DNA of 64,000 nt from Azolla caroliniana (lineage: Eukaryota; Polypodiophyta). Of the stretch, positions 1 through 10,739 are shown piece by piece. The position numbers and the translations under genes are program-made. The notes beneath the pieces were generated by a model. The model searched no databases. It was not told the origin of the DNA and worked only from the letters and a program-made list of their open reading frames with translations. The DNA is taken from assembly GCA_043228905.1 (NCBI GenBank), contig JBHGNT010000005.1, positions 21,018,001-21,082,000 on the forward strand. The letters run 5' to 3'. The first letter of the stretch is position 1. Each line of letters starts with the position of its first letter.

Positions 1-660
1 ATGAACAAACTCGGCCGAGGCCGAAACGGTATGAGGAGAACCCGGCTGCGGAGAGCTGGATGATACAGACCCGGTGAAGACCGGATGAGGAGTACCCGGC
101 TACGGAGAGCCGGATGGTGCAGGCCTGGTGAGAACCGGATGAGGAGTACCTGGCTGCGGAGAGCCGGATGATGCAGACCCGGTGAGAACCGGAGGAAGAG
201 ACATATTCGCTAATATGTTTCTGTGAGCCCATCGAGGCTATATTTGTAAATAGCCAAAAAGTCATATTAGTATAAATATGAGTTAGGGCAAAACCTTTAG
301 TGAGAGAGTTGTCATTATTTTTCTTGTTGGTACAAGAAGAAGAGTCAGCACGTAACAGTGTACAAAGAGAGAGAGAGAGAGAAAGAGGTCGCTGCCTCTG
401 TTGTAACCGCCGCCTGTGGCGAAGATCGTGAGCACGAGGTCGTTGCCTCCGTGAACTCACTGTTTTGTACATTACTACATAGTGACAGTTTGCAACCTGT
501 GGGCTGCCGTGGTTTTTCCCCTAGTTTGGGGTTTTCCACGTAAACCTCCTATGTAATTTCTCTTCTTCTTTGTGTTGTGTTTTATTTCCCGTTTTCTGTG
601 TATCATTCTAAGCTCGGTTGTGGCCGAGCGTTGCGCATAAGGAACGTTGAGTTCCCGTCA
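1..660 (+). mobile_element. S-family LTR, 3' part (runs off window start)
   Basis: The sequence is homologous to the complete S LTR at 1010-2031; position 1 corresponds to position 1058 there, so about 48 bp lie outside the window. It carries about three units of the 54-bp array (26-200), a TATA-like tataaatatg near 270-280, and ends in CA at 660. The next bases are Gypsy-A sequence that is continuous in the other Gypsy-A copies, so this is an insertion boundary. The expected 5-bp duplication (gtgtt, 661-665) cannot be checked on the left. Solo LTR and 3' LTR of a full element cannot be told apart. Confidence 0.75.
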
Positions 661-1009
661 GTGTTACCATAGTAACCTAATCTTGAACCTCATCTCATAT
701 GTCTAGAGGGGTATTGACGTGAGATCATGATATCGATTAATGTTTGCCCATGATATGTTTACATCATGATATAATGTTATGACTATTTGTCTGACCTTAT
801 CCTATTTCTTTGCCAGAAATAATCATTCAATGGCTCAAAATAACGACCCGATGTCATCCGCTCAAGCGGAAGGAATTCAAGGAAATCCTCCTGGACAAAT
901 GTCCATTGAGATGTATTTTTCACAGATAAGCCAATACCTTTGTTTCACCGCTCAATAGATGACCAAACTTCGGCAATCTCAAAGTGCTCTCAAGGCACGT
1001 GTCATTAGT

Positions 1010-2031
1010 TGTTGGGAGACAGGTCCCTCCGGATGGGAAGGGAGAAGAACAGTGCGGATGAACAAACTCGGCCGAGGCCGAAACCGGATGAGGAGTACCC
1101 GGCTACGGAGAGCCGGATGGTGCAGACCCGGTGAAGACCGGATGAGGAGTACCCGACTACGGAGAGCCGGATGTTGCAGACCTGGTGAAGACCGGATGAG
1201 GAGTACCCGACTACGGAGAGCCGGATGGTGCTGACCCGGTGAAGACCGGATGAGGAGTACCCGGCTACGGAGAGCCGGATGTTGCAGACCCGGTGAAGAC
1301 CGGATGAGGAGTACCCGACTACGGAGAGCCGGATGGTGCTGACTCGGTGAAGACCGGATGAGGAGTACCCGGCTACGGAGAGCCGGATGGTGCAGACCCG
1401 GTGAAGACCGGATGAGGAGTACCCGGCTACAGAGAGCCGGATGTTGCAGACCCGGTGAAGACCAGATGAGGAGTACCCGGCTACGGAGAGCCGGATGGTG
1501 CAGACCCGGTGAAGACCGGATGAGGAGTATCCGGCTACGGAGAGCCGGATGGTGCAGACCCGGTGAGGAATGCTCACCGGATGAAGAGACATATTCGTAA
1601 ATATGTTTCTGAGAGTCCATCGAGGCTATATTTGTAAATAGCCGAAAAGTCATATTAGTATAAATATGACTTAGGGCAAACTTCTAGTAAGGGTGGTTGT
1701 CATTCTTGTTGGTGTAAGGAGTGAGAGAGCGCGTAACTGTGTACATAGAGAGAGAGAGAAAGAGGTCGTTGCCTCTGTTGTAACCGCCGCTTGTGGCGAA
1801 GATCGTGAGCACGAGGTCGTTGCCTCCGTGAACTCACTGTTGTACATTCTAGCATAGTGATAGTTTGCAGCCTGTGAGCTGCCGTGGTTTTTCCCTAGTT
1901 TGGGTTTTCCACATAAACATCCTGCGTACTCCTCTCTTCTTCGTGTCGTGCTTTATTTCCCGTTTTTTGTGTATGATTCTAAGCTCGGTTGTGGCCGAGC
2001 GTTGCGTATAGGGAGCGTTTAGTTCCTATCA
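1010..2031 (+). mobile_element. S-family solo LTR, 1,022 bp, TSD TTAGT
   Basis: The insert begins TGTTGGGAGAC, ends TATCA, and is flanked by a perfect 5-bp duplication TTAGT (1005-1009 and 2032-2036). Removing it and one TTAGT restores the gag sequence seen intact in the other Gypsy-A copies. It has a TATA-like tataaatatg at about 1660-1670 and a GA-rich tract near 1745-1765. No PBS, coding region or second LTR accompanies it, so it is a solo LTR left by LTR-LTR recombination. Confidence 0.9.
1087..1572 (+). repeat. 54-bp minisatellite, nine units, inside the S LTR
   Basis: The word gatgaggagt (gatgaagaga in the last, partial unit) recurs at 1087, 1141, 1195, 1249, 1303, 1357, 1411, 1465, 1519 and 1573, exactly 54 bp apart. 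Units differ by a few point changes (cagatgag at 1463, gtgctgac for gtgcagac). Because 54 is a multiple of three, the array is open in several frames; the ORFs of 80-224 codons here come from that and are not taken as proteins. Confidence 0.95.
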
Positions 2032-2660
2032 TTAGTTTACAACGTGAGACTAATAGACCTAATGAGTGACAGGGTGAACCATCGTTTGTCGTTAAGCCAT
2101 TTACTTGAGAAAAAAAGGAAAGAACCAAAGAAGCAATCTGCACGTGGCTGGGCTGATGGGAGTCTCATTTTGAGCTCTATTTCACACTAGATAGTACGAA
2201 GATTGCCTATGTCGGCCGAGAACTAGGGGGTAAGGCCGCCACCTGGTGGCGTGGGCTGCGAACTTTGGGGAAATTGCCCGATACCTGGACAGATTTTGTC
2301 ATAGTTTTTAAGGGCCAATTTTTGCAACCTCCCACTCGAACTGAGGCAGCACAAGCTTTAATGAACCTCTCTAGCAAGAAGTTTTCCTCGCTACAAGATT
2401 ATGTTCACCATGCTAGAACCCAAATCCAAAAATTGGGTCTAGAAGGGGAAAATTGGTTAATAGCTTGTTTTGTCAATGGCATCCCCAATTCGGACTATCA
2501 TGGGATAGTGCACGATAAGGATCCAAAAACCTTCGAAGAGGCCGTTGAAATAGTTCTTCGCTATCAACGCACTTTGAAGAAGGACCACAACAAACCCAAT
2601 GAAGCGCTCGGGACTAAGCAATCGCAATTCACTAGGAAACACTAGACACCCAACGAATTC

Positions 2661-3242
2661 ATGGATCGCGATTGTAAGCGACAACATCCTTTTTGCGTAT
2701 TCTGCAAAATGAAGGGTCATATAGAAGAGCAATGTCGAAAGCTCCAACGGAAAGAGCACGACAACAAAGCTAAAGTTGTAGACTATAAAGGTCAGATTCC
2801 TAATGTCCTTCACATCTATACACATCATTTAAGTAATTGTCAATGTTCTTTCCCTCACTATGTATTGGGTCCCAATGATTTACTACGTGCAAATGGGTAT
2901 ATCAATGGATCTCCCGTACAATTTTTATTTGATTCGGGAAGCTCACACAACTTTGTTAATGATTGTTTGGTTCAGATATGGGGAATCCAACCCACCGTAA
3001 GTGATCACACCTACACGGTGCACGTGGCTGATGGAAGAGTACAATACATCAACGGGGTGATTCATTCATTAGGAATTTGTATTGATACTTATATAGAGGA
3101 AGTAGACTTCCATGTAATGAATCTTTGTACCACCGATGTAATACTGGGTTATCCTTGGTTTTATAATAAAAACTCGTCTTTATTTATTTATTGGGTTCAT
3201 CATTCAATAACTTTTGTACTCATTTTATTCAATGTGCCATAA
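2661..3242 (+). pseudogene. Gypsy-A nucleocapsid knuckle and aspartic protease, copy I
   Basis: A CCHC zinc knuckle CVFCKMKGHIEEQC has the C-x2-C-x4-H-x4-C spacing. The retropepsin active-site block FLFDSGSSHNFV follows at about 2923-2958, and a second conserved block VILGYPWF at about 3137-3160. The ORF then runs into a stop before RT. It would process the polyprotein. Copy II has lost about 80 bp between knuckle and protease compared with this copy. Confidence 0.85.
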
Positions 3243-3384
3243 AACAATCCCTCTCGATTGTTTCCTCGTGTCCATCAATATCCGAGTTGTCTTGTTCTAC
3301 TCTATTTTATTGTGTACTTGATCCAGACATTCACGTTTACAATATCGATAATGTCTCGGTTCAATTAACATATTTTGAACAATA

Positions 3385-4745
3385 ACAACTTGATAAAATC
3401 TTAAATGATTTTCGTGATGTTTTTCCAAGTGAACTATCAGATGGGTTACCTCTTAAACGTAATATAGACCATCGTATAGATATTGTGCCTGGCGTTGCAC
3501 CAATAAGTATACCTCCTTATCGCTTAAGTCGATCTGAAGAGGATGAGGTATCTAATCAACTCAAGGACTATTTACAAATGGGTTATATACGTTATAGTAA
3601 ATCTCCATGGGGTGCACCAGTTCTCTTGGTTAAAAAGAAAGAGGGCACATGGCGTATGTGTATTAATTACCAACGCTTGAATAAAGTGACGATCAAGAAT
3701 TCGTATCCATTGCCCCGGGCTGATGAACTAATTGACCGTCTCTAGGGAGCTCGGTATTTTACGAAACTTGATCTTCATACTAGCTACCATCAAATTCGTA
3801 TAAGTGAGGACGATGTTCCTAAAACGGCATTTCGTAAGTGCTATGGCCATTACGAGTTTTTGGTTATTTTAGTTTATAGCCGTACATTACAAGAACATGC
3901 TAAACATGTCCCCTTTGTTTTACAAACATTGCGTGACAAACAGTTTTATGCGAAGATTTCAAAATGTGAGTTCTTCAAGAAATCAATTACTTATCTTGGA
4001 CATCTCATAACTGAACGAGGAGTTGAAATTGATCCTTCTCGCATCGAGAAAATCAAGCTTTGGCCCACTCTTCGGAATATTCGAGAAGTTCGATCATTCC
4101 TTGGTTTTGTCGGGTTTTTGCGAAAATCTTTTCGTAATTACTCCCAATTGACGACGCCGTTTACTGATATTCTAAAAGGTCAAATGCGTAAGTCTACAAA
4201 ACCTATTGTGTGGAATGCTACACTAGACCACGTCTTTAAGGAACTCAAGGACCTGGTTTGCAAGGCTCCTTCACTTCTTTTACCCGATCCTTCAAAACCT
4301 TTTGAGGTTGAAACAGATGCAAGCGATTATGTTATAGGTGCTGTCTTATATCAAGATGGTAAACCAATAACATTTGAGAGTAAGAAACTTGATTCTTCTC
4401 AATGTCGGTATACCGTTCAAGAAAAGGAATTATTTGCAGTTATACATGCGCTCAAAACATGGCGCCATTATCTTTATGGAAATCGCTTTGTGGTAACTAC
4501 GGACCACGAGTCCTTGAAATATTTTGTGACCAACAAGACCTGAAAGGTCGTAAGGCACGATGGGCTGATCTCATCCAGGACTTTGATTTTTCCATACGAT
4601 ATCGTAAACGTTCCATGAACACTGTCGCTGATGCACTAAGTCACATCCGTGAAGTTAACATGCTTAGGTTGACTGAAATATCATCAAATCTTTATGATCA
4701 CCTTCGAGGAAAGTATCCTGATGATAGTTATATTGCAAAATACTA
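3385..4745 (+). pseudogene. Gypsy-A reverse transcriptase and RNase H, copy I, catalytic block deleted
   Basis: RT N-terminal motifs are clear: [19 protein letters not shown] and [13 protein letters not shown] (about 3595-3715). A TAG falls after LIDRL (3743-3745). At about 3865 the sequence jumps from EFLVI to VYSRTLQEHAK, missing about 117 bp that in copies II and III encode PFGLTNAP and the FLDD active site. RNase H begins FEVETDASDYVIGAVLYQDG at about 4300. Integrase is absent. The protein could not reverse-transcribe. Confidence 0.85.
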
Positions 4746-4839
4746 GCAAGAGTTGTGTCTGGAATAGACACCACCACATCCTTGAAGGAATACTTCCACA
4801 TTGCTAACGGTCTGCTCTACCGTAATGGGAAGGTTTTTC

Positions 4840-5243
4840 TCTACCACAATCCATGCTTTTTCTCTAACTATAGACTATATTCTTTCTCTAACATGCTTCT
4901 TCTAAAAGTGATCATGCTTTTTCTAACCTCATGCGTTTTTATCGATTATAGTGTTCATGCACGCTAGATGTGCATGTGTAGCTTTTGGCTATCATGCGTT
5001 TGTCTTCTAACTAAAGCTTTTTCCTAGAAAATATGCGTTGATAAAACCTTTCTATGTGGGATATCTTCTTTTTTAACACTTATGATGTGTTAGTGTAATG
5101 GTAAGGCTTTACATTATTAACATGGAGGTACAAGGTTTGAATCTTGCCCTATGCATGTAACATGTATTCTCATATTTTTTTCATATTTATTAAATCGGGT
5201 ACTTTATATGTTTTTCACGTAGTGTACGAAATACACTATGACA
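4840..5243 (-). repeat. C(-) 3' LTR, truncated
   Basis: On the minus strand it starts TGTCATAGTGTATTTCG directly after the polypurine tract and matches the C LTRs at 7376-8138 and 19569-20325. It stops after about 404 bp, where Gypsy-A pol resumes (outer boundary uncertain by several bases, around 4837-4842). A tRNA-like box A/box B segment lies at about 5095-5150 on the plus strand. Confidence 0.8.
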
Positions 5244-5995
5244 CTCGCCCCCTCCGAACCCGCACATCCTCCGGTATGTGCCAAAGTTGTCGGAGCTCGT
5301 TATTCTCTTTCATCTGTAATATCCTATGTTTCTACCGCAATGTTGACTTTGTCTCTCCATTTGGAGCACATTCATTTTTTTCACCCGAACCATTGTCGCC
5401 ATCCGATCCACCATATTTTTCGTTCACTCTTTGCATGGTCATGACCGGTTGTCATGACTCCTTGTGCTCTTCTTGAGCTTAACCCTTCATGTCTTGTGCA
5501 TGTGCCATGTTTCCCACTTTGTTCACCTTTGTTGTATAATCTCGCGTTCTAGTTGACAATCTTCATGTTAGAGCCCTCTTTTGTCAAGATCTCATCCTTA
5601 GTAACACCTTTCAAATCTGCTTGGCCTGCTTGGTCCTTGCCATCCATGGTTGTGCACCTGATTGGCCTCTTCCTCATAATCGTTGGCCTCGATCTCTTAG
5701 ACCTCTGGTTGAGTCGGATTAGCTTCTTTTCAAATCGGTCTCGTCAGATCATCTTTCGGTTGGATCGGCTTCCTTTTCGATTCGTATTCGGCCGAATCAG
5801 AGTTGGTTGATCGGTTTTTACTAAGTCGGGCCCCTTCTGGGCCGGTTTCGACTGATCGGTTTCCATTCGGATTTGCTTCCTTTTCCTCGTTTTCACTAGG
5901 CTCAACCAGGTCGACCTCTGACACTTCTTTTCGGATTGGTCTCGTCTGGGCGTCTTTCGGTTGGAATGATTTCCGTCTGGGTTGAACTCGAAGAA

Positions 5996-7337
5996 TCAGA
6001 TTTTGTCTGAATCCACTTCTGCTTGGTTTGGCTTTCGTTTAGGTTGAAATTCCAACAGACTCATCTTCCGTTCAGACCCACTTCTAGCTTTACGTTCTTT
6101 GCTCCCACCTCCTGTCTCTCCGGTCTCACATTGGTTCTGGAACACAACTGCCGAAGTCTCTAGAATTAGTGGGCAGGAATCCTCAGTATTACCGTCCTCC
6201 GTCGTTTCACCCATCGCCACCTTCTCGGCTATCTCTCCGTCGTATGCATCGGCGTCGGCCTTCGTTTTCTCTCCACCACCTTCCGTCTCTTCGGTCTCAC
6301 GTTGCTTTTTGAACGCAACTGCCGAAGTCTCTGGAATTAGTGGTGAGAAAGTCTCAACATGGCCATTCACCATTAACTCATTCATAGCCACCTCCAACTC
6401 GATGTCATCTTTCGTGGCTACCTCCTCAATCACATCGGCCTCGCACTCTTTATCTCCCTCGATCATGCAAGCATCGATTATGCTTACCCCTTTTTCACTC
6501 GATGTTTTGGACACTCGTGTCCCGAAACCTTCTTCCACCCTTGAAGTGGTGTTCGCCACTCTCAAGTCATCGGCCTTATCCTTGGCTATCATTCTTTCAC
6601 AAGATAAGAGTATAGCTTATTCCACACCCTTTCCTATAGTACCATCATATTGTATTTCGGCTTTCATATCAGCCACATCATTCGTCCTCAATCGATCATC
6701 CCTTATAGGCCATGTTGTTGCCGACGAGATTCTCGTCTTCCTCTTATCATGTCTTCGGCATACTCTTTCGACTTCAACCCAATCCTCGGTAAGACCATTT
6801 GCATCGTCAGCATCTTCGAGTTCGATCCTGATGTCCATCCTTTCTTCCCAACCAATCGATCTTATGAACATTACGACTTTATCCTCCCCCACCAATCTTT
6901 ATTGCCGCTCCGAGAGTCGAGACAAACGATGCTCGAACTCTAGGAATGCTTGTGTTGCACTTCGGTGGGTCTTCTCCGATGCCACCCATTCGTCGAACTC
7001 TCACTGATCTCATCCCTTTGATCTCTCAGAATCATACTTCTCCAATAGAGCTTTCTCAAAGGACACCCACATTGGGTTTTGTTGCCGTATCTCGTAGATG
7101 CTCTCTTGAAGCTCGTCTATGGCCACCCGATTGAAGGATATCACTTGCAATCCCTCCGGTATCCCACATCGCACCATCTCCGCCTTGTAGTCACATAGAT
7201 AGCGCGACACATCCTTTCTGTTGAATTGTCCGTTTCGTTGTACTAGCCGCCGTCATCTCTGACATCGCTCGTTGTTCTTGTAGCATCCGCACGAACATCA
7301 TCATCATCGTGTTCATCGCCTCTTGTTGATTCTCCAT
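5996..7337 (-). pseudogene. C-element gag, frameshifted
   Basis: The first ATG after the PBS gives MENQQEAMNTMMMMFVRMLQ (7337). Homology then moves between frames: 7210-7010 (MSRYLCDYKAEMVRCGIPEG), 6895-6617 (GEDKVVMFIRSIGWEER..NGLTEDW, a capsid-type block) and 6592-5996, an acidic tail. The tail holds two copies of a module of about 50 residues around PLIPETSAVAF / PLILETSAVVF. Orientation agrees with the LTR TATA box. The C(+) copy carries the same gag on the other strand. Gag assignment is by architecture and weak family resemblance. Confidence 0.6.
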
Positions 7338-7355
7338 CTCCTTGTCACCTGTCTT

Positions 7356-7371
7356 CACGTCGGGTTCACCA
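7356..7371 (-). other. C-element primer binding site
   Basis: On the minus strand the LTR ends CGACA (7376); five bases later comes TGGTGAACCCGACGTG, beginning with the TGG expected opposite a tRNA CCA end. The tRNA was not identified. Confidence 0.6.
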
Positions 7372-7375
7372 AATG

Positions 7376-8138
7376 TGTCGTGTCTTTCGACACCGGATTG
7401 TTGCGTGAGTTGGGTGGGAACCGCCAAGGTTTTGGACTAGGAGGAAGAATTTTAAGGCTAATAAGAATATAAATAGATTATAAGAAAAAAAGATAGAAAT
7501 TTGTGAATCCCACGAATATAGTTTTTTAGTTTTATTAATATTTAACCCTAATTATACTTTGGAATAGATTGGAATCGATAGGAATAGATTGGAAAAGAGA
7601 GATCAAAAACCTCGTGAATCCCACAAGTATTATATTAATAAATATTTAGACCCTAATAATCACCCGATTATTTATTTGTTTATTTATTTTTCTCCCCCCT
7701 TATTACATTGTGCTCCCCATCCTTATATAGTGATGAGAGAGTCTTAGCAATCAATGCTTTTTCTCTAACTAAAGACTATATGCTTTCTCTAACACACTTC
7801 TTCTAAAAGTGATCATGCTTTTTCTAACCTCATGCGTTTTTATCAACTATAGTGTTCATGCACGCTAGATGTGCATGTGTAGCTTTTGGTTATCATGCGT
7901 TTGTCTTCTAACTAAAGCTTTTTCCTAGAAAATATGCGTCGATAAAACCTTTCTATGTGGGATATCTGCTTTTTTAACACTTATGATGTGTTAGTGTAAT
8001 GGTAAGGCTTTACATTATTAACATGGAGGTACAAGGTTTGAATCTTGCCCTATGCATGTAACATGTACTCTCATATTTTCTTTGTTTTCTTCATATTTAT
8101 TAAATCGGGTACTTTACATGTTTTTCACATAGTGTACG
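7376..8138 (-). repeat. C(-) 5' LTR, outer 15 bp missing
   Basis: On the minus strand it carries a TATA box (ACTATATAAGG, about 7730) and ends CACGACA at 7376. Compared with the other C LTRs it lacks the terminal 15 bp (the part that ends in TGTYRTAGTG on the minus strand). In their place the tail of a Gypsy-A LTR follows, the two sequences sharing only TACG (8135-8138). Confidence 0.8.
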
Positions 8139-8505
8139 TTAGATCATAACTCTAACAGTTGGTATTAGAGCTCATGTTTCTAATGTTTCTTTTGTTGGTT
8201 TTTATTTTCTTCTTGATTGATGGTAATTGATCAATGTGCGGTCAACCTTCATCGAGATAACAATCAACAAAGGAACTTCGGTAACTTTTCCTTATTTGTT
8301 TTTCTTATTCTTTCTTCTCCCAATCTAATCATGTATAGTTAATATATGTTGTTTTTCACTGATTCAATGATGTTGTAGTGGTAATTACTTGGTTGTATAA
8401 AACGTTTACATATGTGTATGAGGTCAATACCTCATTTGATATGTGATTTGTGTCGTATGTGTACGAGGTCAATACCTCAATTGCGAATTACGTTCACATA
8501 CATAT
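8139..8505 (+). mobile_element. Gypsy-A LTR tail, PBS and leader (left part)
   Basis: The last bases of a Gypsy-A LTR (ending CTCTAACA, 8157) are followed by TGGTATTAGAGCTC (8160-8173), a near match to the initiator-Met PBS TGGTATCAGAGC. The leader then matches copies II and III and includes two palindromes GAGGTCAATACCTC (8418-8490). It is cut at 8505 by Gypsy-B and resumes at 15029. Confidence 0.8.
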
Positions 8506-10279
8506 TGTGAAAGTGTTTTTAGAATTTAAGCTATTCAACATTAGAAGAATATAAAGTATGGATAATTCACATTTGCAGGCTAAGAACACGAACCAAGACC
8601 TTAGGAAGAAGTCAAAACTAAAAGTAAGAGACCAAGAGAAAAGTAAAAAGTGAAAAAGTGGACCATAAAAAATAGTAAAAAAGGAATGGTCATAACTCCG
8701 CCGTTTTTCACCTAAATATTATGTTTAAATATGGGTTTGAAAGCTTGTAAAGAGAGCTATGTATAGTTTTTTAAATCACTAAATTTGGACTTCTGATGAG
8801 GGAGATATGATGATTAGAAGGTCGTTGGGTCTTAGCTAAAAATAGGAGATAAAAAGCTTCTAAAAATAGCGTGAACGAGGAAGAAAAAGAAAATTATAAT
8901 AGAGAAGGGGTCCGAATCAGTGTTGGGCAAAGTTTATAAGCCCTCCCGGAAATTTTCCTACTTCTTATGATCCTAATCGGAAATTTAAAAATTTGACTGG
9001 CTACTTTCCTACTATTGATAATGTCAACTGGAAATGCTAATTTTTGTTTTTGCACATACCTATTTTTTTTTAGCACAAGATAAGATAACAACATAGATAG
9101 AGGATATTATATGAAGCAAATTTACAAGCATAAATGGGCATTTCTCTATGAACATGCCACCATGGATCGACTCACTTAAGGATATGCAACTTTGGCTGTC
9201 CTTGAACTTTGGCACTGTTCCTCCCCTACCCTTATGTATGATACACCATATGGGCTTTAAGACACCCTATGTACATATGGATATAGAGAGTCCACATCAT
9301 TATAGTCCTAGATAATATATATCAAAGTATCCACTCCACATGACATCATTTGAGTTCAATGAACAAAGCCCTCCCCCCTGTGATAATATAAGCATTGTTC
9401 CATGAGTCTAAAACAATCACTGATACTATTATACTCATTTAGTGAGTTGTAACATTTTAGTCCAAACTTTGTTATTGGCTAGCACTCACAAATAAAGGTC
9501 AAGGCAAAAGAATGGTACTACAAAGAAAAACAAATATACAAAGCTACACATGTGGATATTCATAGTTGGATCAATTTAGGAAACTGCATACATATTATTT
9601 TTCATTCACTACAAAAAGACAACTATACAAGAAAATTACTCCTTATCACCCCCATGATAATAAAAAATATAGAGGCTAACCATGAGACAATCTGTTAAGA
9701 ATGTCATGATCTTGCGACAATCGAAAGATACATACTTTTCCTTCTCCTTTTAATGAATAATGCCACCTTACTAAAATAGAAACATGGTGAGAAATTATCT
9801 CCATGATCTAGTGTTGGTATGACACATATGCCTTCTATCCTTGTAAGCACAACCTTTGTTGTCATCGACATTCCTCTACTTTCCCAAGCTGACCCCTCAA
9901 CACGTTGTCAATGAAGAAAAACATGTGTGATTGCCATTGCTTCCCACATGATAATACAAGTTTCCTTTCATTTACTCATCTAGGTCTCAAGCATAAACCG
10001 TTCACATATGATAATTTTCAATTAATCTTATTGTATATCATTGTTGATTTAAGGACTTTCAGATAATATATTAGATAGAAAACAAAAATTGTCGCCCAAA
10101 CCTACAATATATCCATCACAACATCTTGAATGTCCCATAGAAATCAATCCTCTTGTATGTTTACAATTTTAAACTTGTGAGTTATAACAAGCTTGAAACT
10201 ACCTAATTAATTTCACTCTCAAACTAGTTTTATTTTTAAACATATCATTGGAAGCTTTCAAACAAGGGTAAGAGTTTAC

Positions 10280-10493
10280 CTTAAGAGTCATGTCCTCACT
10301 ATGCCACTATGTCCATCAGTCTGCGAATACAATGTCCAAAATATGTCAATCATAATCACTGATTATGTCCAAAACATGTATCAAATTCAAAACGTCATCC
10401 AATAATGTTACCACTGTCACATTCACCAACAATGTCTTTCCAACATTTTCTAACCCAATCAAGGAAAGTTTCATTTCTTGCTTGAAGAAAAAG
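10280..10493 (-). pseudogene. ARL8: ARL8-like GTPase gene fragment, copy 1 (two exons), more decayed
   Basis: On the minus strand an exon-like block (10493-10412) follows TGTAG and reads [20 protein letters not shown], matching the N-terminus and P-loop (GxxxxGKT) of plant ARL8/ARLA small GTPases. It ends at a GTAACA donor. After about 90 bp, CGCAG precedes a second block (10320-10280) resembling the next ARL8 segment (GHSEDMT), ending at GTAAAC. Introns are retained, so this came from genomic DNA, not mRNA. No later GTPase motifs were found. Confidence 0.65.
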
Positions 10494-10739
10494 CTACAAT
10501 TATCCAATAAAAACCTCTCTCTCTCTCTCTCTCTTAGCAAATGCTACCATGACAATTAACAAACATATAGAAAGAGCTTTTGAGAGCAAAATCAAAATTG
10601 AGTCTATATCAAAGACTCATGAAGGGAATTACACCAAGAACATAAAAATATGTCAGAAAAAGCCATATCCTAAAGCTCAACAACCAGTTTTATTTTTAAA
10701 CATATCATTGGCAACTTTCAAACAAGGGTAAGAGTTTAC

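Larger units (their letters stand above)
830..2645 (+). pseudogene. Gypsy-A gag, copy I, interrupted by a solo LTR
   Basis: The reading frame starts MAQNNDPMSSAQAE, as in copies II and III. A TAG follows after about 42 codons (955-957) and recurs at the same place in copy III. The S LTR at 1010-2031 splits the frame. The capsid-like part resumes with a WTDFVIVFKGQF-type block from about 2265 and runs to a stop at 2643-2645, just before the nucleocapsid knuckle. Gag would form the virus-like particle. Assignment rests on the collinear pol downstream. Confidence 0.75.
661..4839 (+). mobile_element. Gypsy-A copy I: chromovirus internal region, ends lost
   Basis: This stretch is collinear with Gypsy-A copies II and III, carrying gag, zinc knuckle, protease, reverse transcriptase and RNase H in order. 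The left side is cut by an S LTR at 660. On the right, integrase and 3' LTR are replaced by the C element at about 4840. In-frame stops, a 1-kb solo LTR in gag and a deletion in RT make it non-functional. Confidence 0.9.
4840..8138 (-). mobile_element. C(-): gag-only LTR element (TR-GAG-like), minus strand
   Basis: Read on the minus strand, the order is 5' LTR (8138-7376), PBS (7371-7356), gag region (7337 to about 5550), polypurine tract GGAGGGGGCGAG (5255-5244), then 3' LTR (5243-4840). Only about 2.1 kb lies between the LTRs and no protease, RT, RNase H or integrase motif is seen. That architecture matches non-autonomous TR-GAG elements. Both outer ends are truncated, so no TSD remains. 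Confidence 0.75.

Noticed and set aside
1087-1572. CRISPR-like repeat array
   Set aside because: Units are directly adjacent with no unique spacers, and the setting is a plant LTR.
979-1653. ORFs of up to 224 codons on both strands across the 54-bp array
   Set aside because: A 54-bp unit keeps any stop-free frame open through all units; the products are pure repeats with no domain, and the DNA is a solo LTR.
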